64,000 nucleotides of DNA from Campylobacter concisus (GCF_003048405.1 NZ_PIQS01000002.1:1-64000), one strand, 5' to 3'; counted from the first letter of the stretch, positions 28,342 to 38,891 are shown. Notes: a model not told the origin generated them from the letters alone. Made by a program: numbers and translations.

Positions 28342-31300
28342 ATGTGGCAAAAAGTAGCGCTTCTAGCACTTTTGGGAATGACAAATTTATATGCTTTGAG
28401 CCTAAATGGCACTGCGCAGATAAAATCGCCCCTAAGCGTAGAGTTTGGACTAGAAGATAAAGTCGATAAAAATTTTGTTGGTATGCTAAGTGATAAAAAG
28501 CTACTTTTGTGCCAACCAGCATTAAATGGTACGGTTAGATTTAATAGTCAAAGCTTGCTACTTTTTACAAAAGATATGCATGCTGGTTTGGATTACAGCT
28601 GCAAGCTTGAAAATGGAAGCACTGCTAGTTTTGCCACGAAAGAATTTGAGCTAACAAAGATAGAAAAAATAAGCGATAGTAAATATATACTTAAATTTAA
28701 TGATGAAGTAAATATTGAAGCTATCAAAAATATTGCCGTAAAAGATGCAAAATTTAAAGTGATTGAGCTTTCTAACAATAGCTTTGAGCTTAATCTTGAT
28801 AAAAATTTAAGCAATCCAGTTTTTGATTTTGGTGAAAAATTTGAGAGCAAATTTGGTGCAACGCTTTCAGGTGAAACGATAGTAAATTTTGCCGATGAAA
28901 TAAGCGAAGAAAGCGTAAATATAAATGATAATGCAAAGAGTCTTGAGATACCAGAAATTTATCCAGTGAGCCTTGATAATGGTATCTTGGGCTTTAGAAT
29001 TTATCTAAAAAATTGGCTTGATGACGATATTAACTTAAAAAAATTTATAAACATTAAAGGTGTAAAAAACTTTAGCATTAGTGACGTTAAATATAGTGAC
29101 AACTATGAAGAAAACTCAGAGCTTAGCGAGTATTATTACTACATTGATATTACAAGTGACGATTTTAAGCCACAAAATAGTTATGAAATCACCATTAAGC
29201 CCGGTTTTGGCGATGATAGAAATGTAGTAATAGAAGAAAGTAGCTATGAAGTAGTAGCTGGCAATTTCACTCCATTTGCAAATTTTATAAATAATGAGCC
29301 ATATATCTCAAGTGTCGGTGAGATCGGTATCAGAAGTGCAAATTTGCCTGAGTTAAATGTAAGCATTGAAAAGCTAAGCGATCAAAATTTTAGATATTTC
29401 TTAAATTTTAATGACAATAACGAAGAGTTAAGCAACTTCAGCACAAAAGTGGCAAGCAAAAGCTATAAACTTGATGGCGCATTAAATGAAATTTCGCTAA
29501 ATAAAATCAAACTTGACTTTGCCGGAGCTGGAGACGGCGTTTATAAGATAAATTTAAACTACGGCAAAGATAAGAGCGTCTCAAAAGTAGTCTATCTAAG
29601 TGATATCGCCGTAAATGCAAAGCTTGGCAAGGATGAAATTTTTGTATTTGCAAATCGTCTTGGCGAAAATACAATGCTTCCAAATGCAAATGTGAAAATT
29701 TATGGCAAAAAGAACGAAGAAATCGCAGTTGGTGCGACAAATGATATAGGTGTTTTTAAATTTAACAAAAAAGATATTTACAAAGATATCTCCTCAGTGG
29801 TTGTCTCTCTTGGAAAAGAGCAAAATTTTCTTATTTTAAAAGAAGACGAAGCGCTAAATGAAGCAAAATTTATGAGTCAAAATGCTAGTGAGAGTATCGA
29901 TGCGTACGTTCATTTTGCTTCAAATATCATAAGACCAAATGAGAGTTTAAAGGGTGCAATCTATCTAAGAGATAGAGATTTTAATCCTTTAAAAAATATG
30001 CCTATAAAGATAAAATTTTTCGATCCACAAGGCAAAAGTAGTGCTGAAATTTCAAAAAATACAAATGACGTTGGCTTGGTAAATTTTGAAAAAGAGATAT
30101 TAAGCGATCTAAGCGGTAGATTTAATATGCAAGTAATTTACGCAAGCAAAGTGATCTCAAATGTGCCATTTTTTGTTGAGAGTTTTATGCCAAATAGGAT
30201 AAAAAATGAGATAACGCTTGAGAGGGATAAATTTTTCGCAAATGAGCTTGTTAGAGCCAATCTAGCCAGTAACTATCTCTTTGGTGGCGCTGCTAGCGAG
30301 CTTGATGGTAGCATGCAGGTTAGCTTTTTTGATGATGAATATAAAAATAGCGAGTTTAAAGAGTATAAATTTAAAAACAATACACTAAAGCCAAGCGCTT
30401 ATCCATCTTTTGAGAATGATCTCACTCTTTCAAAAGATGGTAAATCAAGTCAAATGATAGATCTTAGCTTTAGCACTAAAAATGCCTCTTCTATCATAAC
30501 AGGTGTGATAAATTTCAATGTAAATGATGATGGTAAAAACGTAAGCGACACAAAAAGCTTTACGCTCTATCCTTACAAAGATATGGTCGGTATCGCAGCA
30601 AGCACGACATTTGCTGAGCCAAACGAAGATGTAAAAATAAGAACGGTTGTAGTAGATATGTCAAGTCAAAAGGCCGTAAAATCAAATTTAAAATTTGATA
30701 TAAAACGTGTTACTTGGCAATACCAAAGAGATGCAAATGGCTATATAAAGTGGTTTCAAACGCTAGAAGATGTGGATAATTTTTATAAAGACAATGGCGA
30801 GTTTAGCTACAAATTTACACAAAGCGGCTCATATATGATCATCGCTACAAATCTAGTAAGTGGAGCAAGCACAAGCCTTGATATGGACGTAAGTGGCTAC
30901 AACTACTCTACTCTAGCGCCTACAAAAGAGCTTAGTAAATCTCAAATCAAACTAAATAAAAATATCTACAAAAAAGGCGATGAACTAAGTGCTGATATAA
31001 GCTCAGCTATAAAAGAAGGTATCGCCCTTGTTACACTTGAAGATGGTGGCGTGAAAGCTTACAAGGTCGTTAAGATAAAAAACAACTCGGCAAATGTGAA
31101 ATTTAAACTTGACTTTGATTTTAGCGGACTTTACGTGAGTGCAAATATCTACCGCATGACAGATGGTGGATTAACTCCATTTAGGACTTACGGTAAGGTT
31201 TATGCTAAGGCCGATAAGTCATCAAGGATACTTGATCTAAGCCTTGATGCACCAAATACAGCAAAAAGCGATGAAAATATAAAAATTTCACTAAAAACAA

Positions 31301-33462
31301 AGCCAAAAGCTTATGTAAATTTATTTATCACAGATGTTGGCGTACTTGATATAACGTCACAAAAGCCAGCCGATCCACTTAAATTTTTTGACAAAATTTT
31401 ACCAGATGGCGTTTTTGACTATGATATTTATAATATGCTCACAAACTATAAAGTCGAGGGTAAAACTTTAAGCTTTGGTGGCGATATGGCAGCACTTGCC
31501 ATGGAGGCAAAAATGGCAAAACATGCTAGCCCGGTCGATAGCAAGAAGATAAAAACATATGCAAATTTAGTAAGCCTTCAAGCTGACGATAATGGTGAAA
31601 TTTCATACGAGTTTAAAACGCCAAATGGCTTTAACTCTGCCATTAGAGTAGATGTCGTGGCAAATAATGAAACTGGCATGAACGCTGTAAATAAAGAAAT
31701 TTTAGTAAAAGATGATGTGATTATTAAGCCAAGTGCGTTAGTTTATCTGTTAAAAGGCGATGAGCTAAATGCAAACTTAAGGCTCATAAACACAACAAAT
31801 GAGGATAAAAATTTAACCATAAAAGTGGCTAGCAGTAAAAATTTAAACATCAAAACAAAAGAAAATGTGAATTTAAAGCCGCTTGAAAATAAGGCCTTCA
31901 CATTTAAAATTTCAGCTCTTGAGGCTGGTGCGGCCGAGTATAACGTGACTATAAGCGACAAAAACAGTTCAAAAACTGTTCAAAGCTTGCTTGATGTAGT
32001 GAGCCCTTATACTATCAGCACCTACGCAAAAAGTAGTGTCTTTGACAAAGAGAGTGTGATCTCACTTCCAAAAGGCTTTCATAATGTTAGTATAGATGCG
32101 TCAAGCTCTGTCTCAAGTGTGCTTTTGGCAGCTTCTAAAAATTTAGTCGAGTACCCTTACGGATGTGCGGAGCAAAGGAGCTCAAGGCTACTTGCGCTTT
32201 TAAATTTAAGGCCAAAAGATGAGCTTGAAAAAAATGATCAAAAGAGATTTATTGCAAGCGGTATGAGTGAGCTAATTAAGATGCAAAAACCAGATGGTAG
32301 CTTTGGCTACTGGAGCGATCTAGGTAGTACAAATGCATTTGCTTCGATCTATGCAACTGATGTGCTGCTTGATCTTGAAGAGGCTGGATATGAGCTAAAT
32401 AAAAATGTAAAGCAAAGAGCATTAAATTCGCTCTTAAAATATACAAACACAGACATTGAAGCCCTATATGCTATTTATGTAAGCTCCCGCGCAAATGTTG
32501 CTGATAAATCGGTGCTAAATAAAATTTATGACCACAAAGCTTACAATACGACCGCACTTAATAAATATCTAATGGCAGCAGCTTTAAAAATAAACGGCTT
32601 AAATGACGAAGCAAAGGTGGCGCTAAAAGATATTAAAAAAGCTCAGATAGCTGATTACAGCAGGGATTATTCTAGCTTTGGCTCAAAGATGAGAGACAAT
32701 GCATTTATCTTGTATCTGCACGCAAAATATTTTGAGAAAAACGACTACTCAGATGATCTTGCAAATTTCTTGATCACAAATTTAAATGAGCTTAGCTCAA
32801 CGCAGGAGCGCGCTTTTACACTTAGAGCGCTAAATGCCTACTTTGGTAAAGATGTTGGCGAGAAAAATAATAAATTTAAGCTTAGCTACAATGGCGAAAG
32901 TAAAGAATTTGATGGCCTTTTAAGCGTATCATTTACAGCAAAAGATGGAAATTTTACCATTACACCACTTGGTGAAAACAAGCTATATGCCACTATTTTA
33001 AGCTACGCTTATGTGCCACTTGAGATTAAGCATAAAATAGAGCCAAAAGAGCTTGATATTTATAGAACGTTTGTCGATGAAAAAGGCAAAGAGCTAGGTC
33101 TTGACAGCCTAAGAGTAAATGATGTTATCTATTCAAAAATAGTGATAAATTCTAAAGCTATGGTTAAAAATGGCGTAATAAACGAGATAGTAAGTAGCTG
33201 CTTTGAGCCAATAAATGAAAATTTAAGTGGCTTTAATAAGAGTCTTAAAGATAGCATTGAGCTTGAATATCAGAGCATAAAAGATGATCGCGTTTTAAGT
33301 TTTTATGCACTAGATAGTGACAAGAGAGAGGCTGTGCTTTACACACCTTATCGTGTAAGACTTGGCGGCAAATGCTCACTTGGTGCAGTCACAACTGAAA
33401 ATATGTATAACGAAAGACAAAACGACTACGACCTAGCTCAGCGAAGCTTTACTGTCAAATAA
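28342..33462 (+). CDS. Bacterial alpha-2-macroglobulin
   Basis: Large (1706 aa) periplasmic protease trap, thought to guard the cell wall when the outer membrane is breached. N-terminal signal (WQKVALLALLGMTNLYA) without a lipobox; repeated macroglobulin beta-domains; a bait region near the middle; and the thioester motif YPYGCAEQ (Cys near 1275), so the covalent-trapping chemistry is intact. Alpha-helical thioester domain and receptor-like C-terminal domain follow. Adjacent pbpC strongly supports the YfhM-type family. AAGGAGATAAA supplies the ribosome site within the pbpC end. Confidence 0.92.
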   Translation: MWQKVALLALLGMTNLYALSLNGTAQIKSPLSVEFGLEDKVDKNFVGMLSDKKLLLCQPALNGTVRFNSQSLLLFTKDMHAGLDYSCKLENGSTASFATKEFELTKIEKISDSKYILKFNDEVNIEAIKNIAVKDAKFKVIELSNNSFELNLDKNLSNPVFDFGEKFESKFGATLSGETIVNFADEISEESVNINDNAKSLEIPEIYPVSLDNGILGFRIYLKNWLDDDINLKKFINIKGVKNFSISDVKYSDNYEENSELSEYYYYIDITSDDFKPQNSYEITIKPGFGDDRNVVIEESSYEVVAGNFTPFANFINNEPYISSVGEIGIRSANLPELNVSIEKLSDQNFRYFLNFNDNNEELSNFSTKVASKSYKLDGALNEISLNKIKLDFAGAGDGVYKINLNYGKDKSVSKVVYLSDIAVNAKLGKDEIFVFANRLGENTMLPNANVKIYGKKNEEIAVGATNDIGVFKFNKKDIYKDISSVVVSLGKEQNFLILKEDEALNEAKFMSQNASESIDAYVHFASNIIRPNESLKGAIYLRDRDFNPLKNMPIKIKFFDPQGKSSAEISKNTNDVGLVNFEKEILSDLSGRFNMQVIYASKVISNVPFFVESFMPNRIKNEITLERDKFFANELVRANLASNYLFGGAASELDGSMQVSFFDDEYKNSEFKEYKFKNNTLKPSAYPSFENDLTLSKDGKSSQMIDLSFSTKNASSIITGVINFNVNDDGKNVSDTKSFTLYPYKDMVGIAASTTFAEPNEDVKIRTVVVDMSSQKAVKSNLKFDIKRVTWQYQRDANGYIKWFQTLEDVDNFYKDNGEFSYKFTQSGSYMIIATNLVSGASTSLDMDVSGYNYSTLAPTKELSKSQIKLNKNIYKKGDELSADISSAIKEGIALVTLEDGGVKAYKVVKIKNNSANVKFKLDFDFSGLYVSANIYRMTDGGLTPFRTYGKVYAKADKSSRILDLSLDAPNTAKSDENIKISLKTKPKAYVNLFITDVGVLDITSQKPADPLKFFDKILPDGVFDYDIYNMLTNYKVEGKTLSFGGDMAALAMEAKMAKHASPVDSKKIKTYANLVSLQADDNGEISYEFKTPNGFNSAIRVDVVANNETGMNAVNKEILVKDDVIIKPSALVYLLKGDELNANLRLINTTNEDKNLTIKVASSKNLNIKTKENVNLKPLENKAFTFKISALEAGAAEYNVTISDKNSSKTVQSLLDVVSPYTISTYAKSSVFDKESVISLPKGFHNVSIDASSSVSSVLLAASKNLVEYPYGCAEQRSSRLLALLNLRPKDELEKNDQKRFIASGMSELIKMQKPDGSFGYWSDLGSTNAFASIYATDVLLDLEEAGYELNKNVKQRALNSLLKYTNTDIEALYAIYVSSRANVADKSVLNKIYDHKAYNTTALNKYLMAAALKINGLNDEAKVALKDIKKAQIADYSRDYSSFGSKMRDNAFILYLHAKYFEKNDYSDDLANFLITNLNELSSTQERAFTLRALNAYFGKDVGEKNNKFKLSYNGESKEFDGLLSVSFTAKDGNFTITPLGENKLYATILSYAYVPLEIKHKIEPKELDIYRTFVDEKGKELGLDSLRVNDVIYSKIVINSKAMVKNGVINEIVSSCFEPINENLSGFNKSLKDSIELEYQSIKDDRVLSFYALDSDKREAVLYTPYRVRLGGKCSLGAVTTENMYNERQNDYDLAQRSFTVK

Positions 33463-33474
33463 GCTATATAAATT

Positions 33475-33496
33475 TTGGGGCGTTTAACCGCCCCAA
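33475..33496 (+). terminator. Hairpin after the alpha-2-macroglobulin gene
   Basis: Perfect GC-rich 8-bp stem TTGGGGCG / CGCCCCAA with loop TTTAAC, 12 bases past the stop. No T-run follows. Confidence 0.6.
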
Positions 33497-33582
33497 GCCC
33501 ATATTTCCCCACTTTTGCAAAGATTTTTTTAAACAAATTTTAGATAACATTAAGCATTTTTTAAACGAAAGAGGATACAAAA

Positions 33583-36207
33583 GTGGCAGAATTTTACAAT
33601 GCAAAAGAGATAGAAGACAAATTTTATAAAATTTGGGAAGAACGCGGATACTTCGAGATAGACACAAACAAAGATATCCAAAAAGATGGACGTAAATTTT
33701 GCATTATGATGCCACCTCCAAACGTGACTGGCTCGCTTCACATCGGACACGCCCTAACCTACACACTTCAAGATATCATGACTCGCTACAAGAGGATGGA
33801 CGGCTACAAGACACTTTGGCAGACAGGACTTGACCACGCTGGCATCGCTACTCAAAACGTCGTTGAAAAGCAGCTTTTAGCCCAAGGCATCAAAAAAGAA
33901 GAGCTTGGACGTGAAAAATTTGTAGAAAAAGTGTGGGAGTGGAAAGAAAAAAGTGGTGGCATGATCGTTCATCAGATGCGCAAGCTTGGCATCACTCCGG
34001 CTTGGTCTCGCCAGAGATTTACTATGGATGAGGGTTTAAGAAAAGCTGTGAAAAAAGCATTTGTAAATTTGTACGACAAAGGACTGATCGTTCAGAAAAA
34101 CTACATGATAAACTGGTGTACGCATGATGGTGCGCTTTCTGACATCGAAGTTGAGCACAAAGAAAACAAAGGCAAACTTTATCATTTGAGATACTACTTT
34201 GCAGACAAGCCAAGCGAATTTGTTGTAGTTGCTACGACTAGACCAGAAACATATTTTGGCGACACCGCTGTAATGGTAAATCCAAACGACGAGCGCTATA
34301 AAAATTTAATCGGCAAAAAAGTGGTGCTACCTATCATAAATAGAGAGATCGAGATCATCGCCGACGAGCACGTTGATATGGAGTTTGGAACGGGTCTTGT
34401 TAAAGTCACGCCTGCGCATGATCAAAACGACTATGAAGTTGGCAAAAGGCACAACCTTGAGTTTATTACTGTATTTGACGAAAAGGGCATTTTAAACGAC
34501 AAGTGCGATAAATTTGCAGGACTTGAGAGGCTTGAGGCTAGAGATATCGTCGTGGCCGATCTTGAAAAACTTGGCAATGTCGAAAAGATCGAGGACTATG
34601 AAAACCAAGTAGGATACTGCTATCGCTGCAAAAACGTCGTCGAGCCATACATCTCAAAGCAGTGGTTTGTCAAAAAAGAGATCGCAGATGAGGCGATACA
34701 AAAGGTCTCAGAGGGTCTTGCTAAATTTTACCCACCGCACTGGATAAACAGCTTTAACGCATGGATGAGAGAGCTAAGAGATTGGTGTATCTCACGCCAG
34801 CTTTGGTGGGGACATCAAATTCCAGTATTTTACTGCGATGATTGCGGTTATATGTGGGCTGACGAGGGCGAGCCGTGTGAGTGCAAAAAATGTAAAAGCA
34901 AAAACATCCACCAAGACCCAGACGTGCTAGATACATGGTTTAGCTCCGGTCTTTGGCCATTTAGCACGCTTGGCTGGGGCAATGATAATGAGCTTAAAAA
35001 TGAAAAATGGTTTGAAGGCGATTTGGCTGAATTTTATCCAAACAACCTTCTTATAACTGGTTTTGATATATTATTTTTCTGGGTTGCTAGGATGATGTTT
35101 CAGGGTGAAAATGCCCTTGGCAAGCTACCATTTGACGACATCTACCTACACGCACTTGTAAAAGATGAGTTTGGTAGAAAGATGAGTAAAAGCCTTGGTA
35201 ACGTCATCGATCCGCTTGATAGCATAAATGAATATAGCGCCGATATATTGCGCTTTACGCTAACACTTCTAGCCGTTCAAGGACGTGACATCAAGCTAAG
35301 TGATGCCAAGATGAAGCAGGTAAGAAATTTCACAAACAAACTTTATAACGCAAGCAAATATCTCATGCTAAATGAGAGCAAATTTGAAAATTTAGAAGAC
35401 ATCAAGCTTCAAACAAAGCTTGGAATTTATATGAATAGCCGCTTTAACGAGTGTGTAAGAGAGGTACGCGAAAATATCGACGCCTACCGATTCAATGACG
35501 CAGCAAACACACTTTATAAATTCCTTTGGGATGAGTTTTGCGACTGGGGCATCGAGCTTAGCAAGGCTGATAAAGCGAGCGTAAAAGAGCTTGGAAGTAT
35601 ATTTAAAGAGGCGATGAAGCTGCTAAATCCTTTCATGCCGTTTCTTTCAGAGTACCTATTTCAGGAGCTTAGCGGTACACAGCTTGAAAATGCAAAATCG
35701 ATAATGGTGATGAGCTACCCAGAAGTAAAAGAGCGAAATTTAGATGTTGAGAAGAAATTTGAACTAGTTATCGAGGCGATTGTGGCTATTCGCCGTGCAA
35801 AAGCGACCATCGATCTTGGCAACTCAAAGATCGCAAAAGCCTTTGTTAAATTTAATGAAAAAATCGATCTTGACGAGGTCAAAGAGTATATCAAGCTGCT
35901 TGCAAAATGCGAAGAGATTGGCTTTGTAGGTGAGAAAATAGAAAATTCAATAAGAGACGTGAGCGAAAATTTAGAGGCATTTGTCCCACTTGAAGGGCTT
36001 GATATGAGCGGTATCATCACAAGGCTCAAGTCTCAAAAGACAAAGCTTGAAAAAGAGATAGCCAAACTCTCAGGTATGTTAAATAATCAAAATTTCGTGG
36101 CAAACGCACCAAAAGAAGTTATAGAGACAAACAAAGAGGCTTTGCAAAGCGCTGAGGCTAAATTTAAAAAAGTATGTGAAGAATTAGAAGCTCTTGGAGA
36201 AAAATAG
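33583..36207 (+). CDS. valS: Valyl-tRNA synthetase
   Basis: Class I synthetase that charges tRNA-Val. HIGH motif in [13 protein letters not shown] (about 45-57), editing domain with [18 protein letters not shown] motif in [10 protein letters not shown]-terminal coiled coil (about 805-870). A cysteine cluster (CDDCGYMW ... CECKKCK) lies before the [10 protein letters not shown] motif, probably a zinc site. 874 aa. GTG start with AGAGGA ahead. Its TAG stop shares a base with the GTG start of metN, so the two are translationally coupled. Confidence 0.97.
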   Translation: MAEFYNAKEIEDKFYKIWEERGYFEIDTNKDIQKDGRKFCIMMPPPNVTGSLHIGHALTYTLQDIMTRYKRMDGYKTLWQTGLDHAGIATQNVVEKQLLAQGIKKEELGREKFVEKVWEWKEKSGGMIVHQMRKLGITPAWSRQRFTMDEGLRKAVKKAFVNLYDKGLIVQKNYMINWCTHDGALSDIEVEHKENKGKLYHLRYYFADKPSEFVVVATTRPETYFGDTAVMVNPNDERYKNLIGKKVVLPIINREIEIIADEHVDMEFGTGLVKVTPAHDQNDYEVGKRHNLEFITVFDEKGILNDKCDKFAGLERLEARDIVVADLEKLGNVEKIEDYENQVGYCYRCKNVVEPYISKQWFVKKEIADEAIQKVSEGLAKFYPPHWINSFNAWMRELRDWCISRQLWWGHQIPVFYCDDCGYMWADEGEPCECKKCKSKNIHQDPDVLDTWFSSGLWPFSTLGWGNDNELKNEKWFEGDLAEFYPNNLLITGFDILFFWVARMMFQGENALGKLPFDDIYLHALVKDEFGRKMSKSLGNVIDPLDSINEYSADILRFTLTLLAVQGRDIKLSDAKMKQVRNFTNKLYNASKYLMLNESKFENLEDIKLQTKLGIYMNSRFNECVREVRENIDAYRFNDAANTLYKFLWDEFCDWGIELSKADKASVKELGSIFKEAMKLLNPFMPFLSEYLFQELSGTQLENAKSIMVMSYPEVKERNLDVEKKFELVIEAIVAIRRAKATIDLGNSKIAKAFVKFNEKIDLDEVKEYIKLLAKCEEIGFVGEKIENSIRDVSENLEAFVPLEGLDMSGIITRLKSQKTKLEKEIAKLSGMLNNQNFVANAPKEVIETNKEALQSAEAKFKKVCEELEALGEK

Positions 36208-37163
36208 TGATAAAAATAGAGAAATTAAGCAAGTTTTATGGTGATACGCAGATCCTTTTTGATGTAAATTTAGAGGTTAAAAAGGGTGAAATTTTTGCTA
36301 TCGTGGGACATAGTGGTGCTGGTAAATCAACGCTTTTAAGGTGCATAAACGGGCTTGAAAGCTATCAAGGTGGCAGCTTAAAAGTCTTTGATAAAGAGAT
36401 AAAAAATTTAGATGAGACGCAGCAGAGACATTTAAGGCGAGATGTTGGGATGATATTTCAGCATTTTGCATTAATGGCTAGAAAAAACGTCTTTGAAAAC
36501 GTCGCTACTCCGCTTAAATTTTGGGGTTACAAAAGCGATGAAACTGAAAAAAGAGTGAGAGAGCTTTTAAATTTAGTCGGTCTTGAAAGCAAGGCAAAAA
36601 GCTATCCAAGCGAGCTAAGTGGTGGTCAAAAACAGCGTGTGGCGATCGCTAGAGCGCTTGCTTTAAATCCTAAAATTTTACTAAGCGACGAGGCGACTTC
36701 GGCTCTTGATCCAAACACGACAAATCAAATTTTAGAGCTACTTGAAAAGATAAACAAAGAGCTAGACATCAGCGTCGTCATCGTCACACACGAGATGGAG
36801 GTTGTAAAATCGATCGCAAAACGCGCGATACTGCTAGAAGGCGGCAAGATCATAGGCTCTGGAAGCATTGAGGAGCTATTTTTAAAGCCAGATGAGAAGA
36901 TGAAAGAATTTTTGGGCGAAGTTGAAATTTTGCCAAGCACTGGCACAAATATCAGGCTATTTTTCCCAAAAGAAGTGGCCCAAAATAGCGTGATCACGCA
37001 TATGGCTAGAAGCCTAAATATCGACTTTAACATAGTTTGGGGCAAGCTTGAGAAGCTAAACGAAAATGTTCTTGGCTCGCTTGTCATAAACATAGATGAA
37101 AAAGATAAAGAAAACGTACTTAACTACATCAAGCAAAGTGGCGTTTTATGGGAGGTTGCTTGA
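36207..37163 (+). CDS. metN: Methionine ABC transporter, ATP-binding protein
   Basis: ATPase of the MetNIQ methionine importer. Walker [10 protein letters not shown] (about 34-42), signature [15 protein letters not shown], Walker [14 protein letters not shown], and a C-terminal NIL domain (about 235-318) which in this family binds methionine and shuts the pump when the cell is replete. GTG start overlapping the valS stop; the end overlaps metI by one base (TGATG). Confidence 0.94.
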   Translation: MIKIEKLSKFYGDTQILFDVNLEVKKGEIFAIVGHSGAGKSTLLRCINGLESYQGGSLKVFDKEIKNLDETQQRHLRRDVGMIFQHFALMARKNVFENVATPLKFWGYKSDETEKRVRELLNLVGLESKAKSYPSELSGGQKQRVAIARALALNPKILLSDEATSALDPNTTNQILELLEKINKELDISVVIVTHEMEVVKSIAKRAILLEGGKIIGSGSIEELFLKPDEKMKEFLGEVEILPSTGTNIRLFFPKEVAQNSVITHMARSLNIDFNIVWGKLEKLNENVLGSLVINIDEKDKENVLNYIKQSGVLWEVA

Positions 37164-37837
37164 TGTTTGGTATTGATTTTTCTAAATTTCCAGATGTTTT
37201 TTCTAGGATACTGTTGCCAGCTATCGGCGAGACGCTATATATGAGCATCGTCTCTACCCTGCTCGCCTTCGCTATAGGCCTCATACCTGCGGTTTTGCTC
37301 ATACTTTCAGATAAAGATGGACTAAAGCCAAACAAGCAGCTTTATTTTGTACTTGATATCGTTATAAACGTGCTTAGAAGCTTTCCGTTTATCATTTTAA
37401 TCATCGTGCTCTTTCCAGTTACAAAAATGATCGTAGGCACAAGTATCGGTACTACGGCTGCGATCGTTCCGCTAACTATTGGAGCGGCTCCGTTTGTAGC
37501 AAGGCTCATTGAAAATGCGCTAAAAGAGGTTGATAAAGGTATAATTGAAGCCGCTCAAAGTTTTGGTAGTTCGAAATTTCAGATCATCTTTAGAGTGATG
37601 TTTGTAGAGGCGCTTCCTGGCATCATCTCGGCATTTACACTAACGCTTATCGTAAATATCGGCTTTTCAGCAATGGCTGGTGCAGTTGGTGGTGGCGGGC
37701 TTGGCTCAGTCGCTATAAACTACGGCTATCAAAGATTTCGCCCAGATATCATGCTCTACACGGTGGTTATTCTTATCATTATGGTTCAAATTTTCCAAGT
37801 TTTAGGCAACTATCTCTATAAAATTTCCAAAAAATAA
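37163..37837 (+). CDS. metI: Methionine ABC transporter, permease
   Basis: Inner-membrane permease of MetNIQ, with about five helices and the EAA loop (EAAQSFGSSKFQIIFRVM) that contacts MetN. I chose the ATG at 37163 (GGGAGG upstream, start overlapping the metN TGA) over an ATG 15 bases upstream inside metN; 224 aa. The binding-protein genes follow after a 258-bp structured gap. Confidence 0.93.
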   Translation: MFGIDFSKFPDVFSRILLPAIGETLYMSIVSTLLAFAIGLIPAVLLILSDKDGLKPNKQLYFVLDIVINVLRSFPFIILIIVLFPVTKMIVGTSIGTTAAIVPLTIGAAPFVARLIENALKEVDKGIIEAAQSFGSSKFQIIFRVMFVEALPGIISAFTLTLIVNIGFSAMAGAVGGGGLGSVAINYGYQRFRPDIMLYTVVILIIMVQIFQVLGNYLYKISKK

Positions 37838-37911
37838 GACCACGTTTTTATCTGATTTTAAGCTTTTTTTCTTAAAATTGCCAAATTAATTTTTAGCTGA
37901 AAGGACAAAAG

Positions 37912-37971
37912 ATGAAATCAGATATGTGCCAGATGTGCCGCCTACTAAAAAACGCGTCGTCGAAAGACTAA
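37912..37971 (+). CDS. Candidate Met/Cys-rich leader peptide ahead of metQ
   Basis: A 19-codon frame reading MKSDMCQMCRLLKNASSKD, preceded at ideal distance by AAAGGAC. Codons 1, 5 and 8 are Met; 6 and 9 are Cys. A -10-like TTAAAAT lies at about 37872-37878. The stop ends 2 bases before the first of two competing hairpins. This is the layout of a leader peptide whose ribosome senses charged tRNA. The reading frame and hairpins are seen; the function is inference. Confidence 0.5.
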   Translation: MKSDMCQMCRLLKNASSKD

Positions 37972-37973
37972 CC

Positions 37974-38034
37974 TCTAAGCACAAAATTTCTTTTTAAGTG
38001 CTTAGAAATAGCTTAAGTACTTAAAAAGAAATTT
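37974..38034 (+). promoter_or_regulatory. Two mutually exclusive RNA hairpins in the metQ leader
   Basis: Hairpin 1: TCTAAGCAC (37974-37982) with GTGCTTAGA (37998-38006), 9 perfect pairs. Hairpin 2: 37984-38005 with 38013-38034, 22 pairs (two of them G-U) and a 7-base loop. The right arm of hairpin 1 is inside the left arm of hairpin 2, so only one can form. A ribosome at the leader stop would cover hairpin 1 and favour hairpin 2; one stalled at the Met/Cys codons would leave hairpin 1 free to form. No T-run follows hairpin 2, so simple intrinsic termination is not assured. Confidence 0.55.
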
Positions 38035-38051
38035 AACCTTTTAACTTAAAT

Positions 38052-38092
38052 TTATCCTTTTTTGGTGCTTGGCAAATTTTAAAAAAGGATAA
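38052..38092 (+). promoter_or_regulatory. Hairpin hiding the metQ ribosome binding site
   Basis: TTATCCTTTTTT (38052-38063) is perfectly complementary to AAAAAAGGATAA (38081-38092), which contains the AAGGA ribosome site of the metQ gene starting at 38096. Twelve pairs plus two G-U pairs. It should lower translation unless opened. Confidence 0.55.
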
Positions 38093-38095
38093 TAA

Positions 38096-38878
38096 ATGAA
38101 AAAACTACTTCTTACCTCTTTAGTTGCCCTAGGCCTTAGCGTTAGCGCAAATGCTGCTGATAAATCAAAAACAATAATTGTTGGTGCTACACCTATCCCG
38201 CATGCTGAAATTTTAGAGGTTGTAAAGCCTATTTTAGCAAAAGATGGCTACACACTTGAGATCAAAGAATTTAACGACTACACCACGCCAAATCTTGCGA
38301 CAGAGGACGGCGACCTTGACGCAAACTTCTTTCAACACATCCCATATCTTGAAGAATTTAACAAAAACAAAGGCACTCACCTTGTAAAAACAGTAGGAGT
38401 TCATCTTGAGCCAATGGGTGTTTACTCTAAAAAGATCAAAGATATCAAAGATCTAAAAGATGGTTCGACCGTATCTATCCCAAATGATCCGACAAATGAA
38501 AGCCGTGCTTTAGATATTCTTGCAAATGCTGGACTTATTAAGCTAAACAACAACCCACTAAAAACTCCGCTTGATATAGTTGATAACCCTAAAAAACTTA
38601 AATTTGAAGAGATAGAGACCGCTCAAGTACCAAGAACGCTTGATGACGTTACTATCGCAGTTATCAACACAAACTACGCACTAAATGCAAATCTCAATCC
38701 AACAAAAGACGCGCTTGTGATCGAGAGCAAAGATAGCCCATACGTAAACTACGTAGTTGTAAAAGCTGGCAACGAGAACAACCCTAAAACTAAAGCACTT
38801 GATAAAGCGATAAACTCACCAGAGGTTAAGAAATTTATCGAGACAAAATATAACGGCGCTATCATCCCAGCGTTTTAG
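38096..38878 (+). CDS. metQ: MetQ-type methionine-binding protein (first copy)
   Basis: Periplasmic binding protein of the NlpA/MetQ family that delivers methionine (or a related amino acid) to MetNI. Signal peptide MKKLLLTSLVALGLSVSANA with an AxA-type cleavage site before ADKSKT. There is no cysteine at the cleavage site, so unlike most MetQ proteins this is not a lipoprotein. Family markers include ATPIPHAEIL, DANFFQHIPYLEE and DDVTIAVINTNYA. 260 aa. It is preceded by an elaborate leader and followed by a second copy after 76 bp. Confidence 0.9.
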   Translation: MKKLLLTSLVALGLSVSANAADKSKTIIVGATPIPHAEILEVVKPILAKDGYTLEIKEFNDYTTPNLATEDGDLDANFFQHIPYLEEFNKNKGTHLVKTVGVHLEPMGVYSKKIKDIKDLKDGSTVSIPNDPTNESRALDILANAGLIKLNNNPLKTPLDIVDNPKKLKFEEIETAQVPRTLDDVTIAVINTNYALNANLNPTKDALVIESKDSPYVNYVVVKAGNENNPKTKALDKAINSPEVKKFIETKYNGAIIPAF

Positions 38879-38891
38879 CCAAATTTATAAA

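Noticed and set aside
33463..33582. T-box leader before valS
   Set aside because: The gap is too short, holds only the preceding gene's hairpin, and T-box leaders are mainly a Gram-positive device.
36725..37093. 122-codon reverse frame inside metN
   Set aside because: Antisense to the conserved ATPase and NIL domain, Ser/Phe-rich as expected from reversed coding sequence.
37838..38095. SAM riboswitch ahead of metQ
   Set aside because: None of the SAM-I or SAM-II core patterns is visible; the structures seen are simple hairpins next to a small reading frame.
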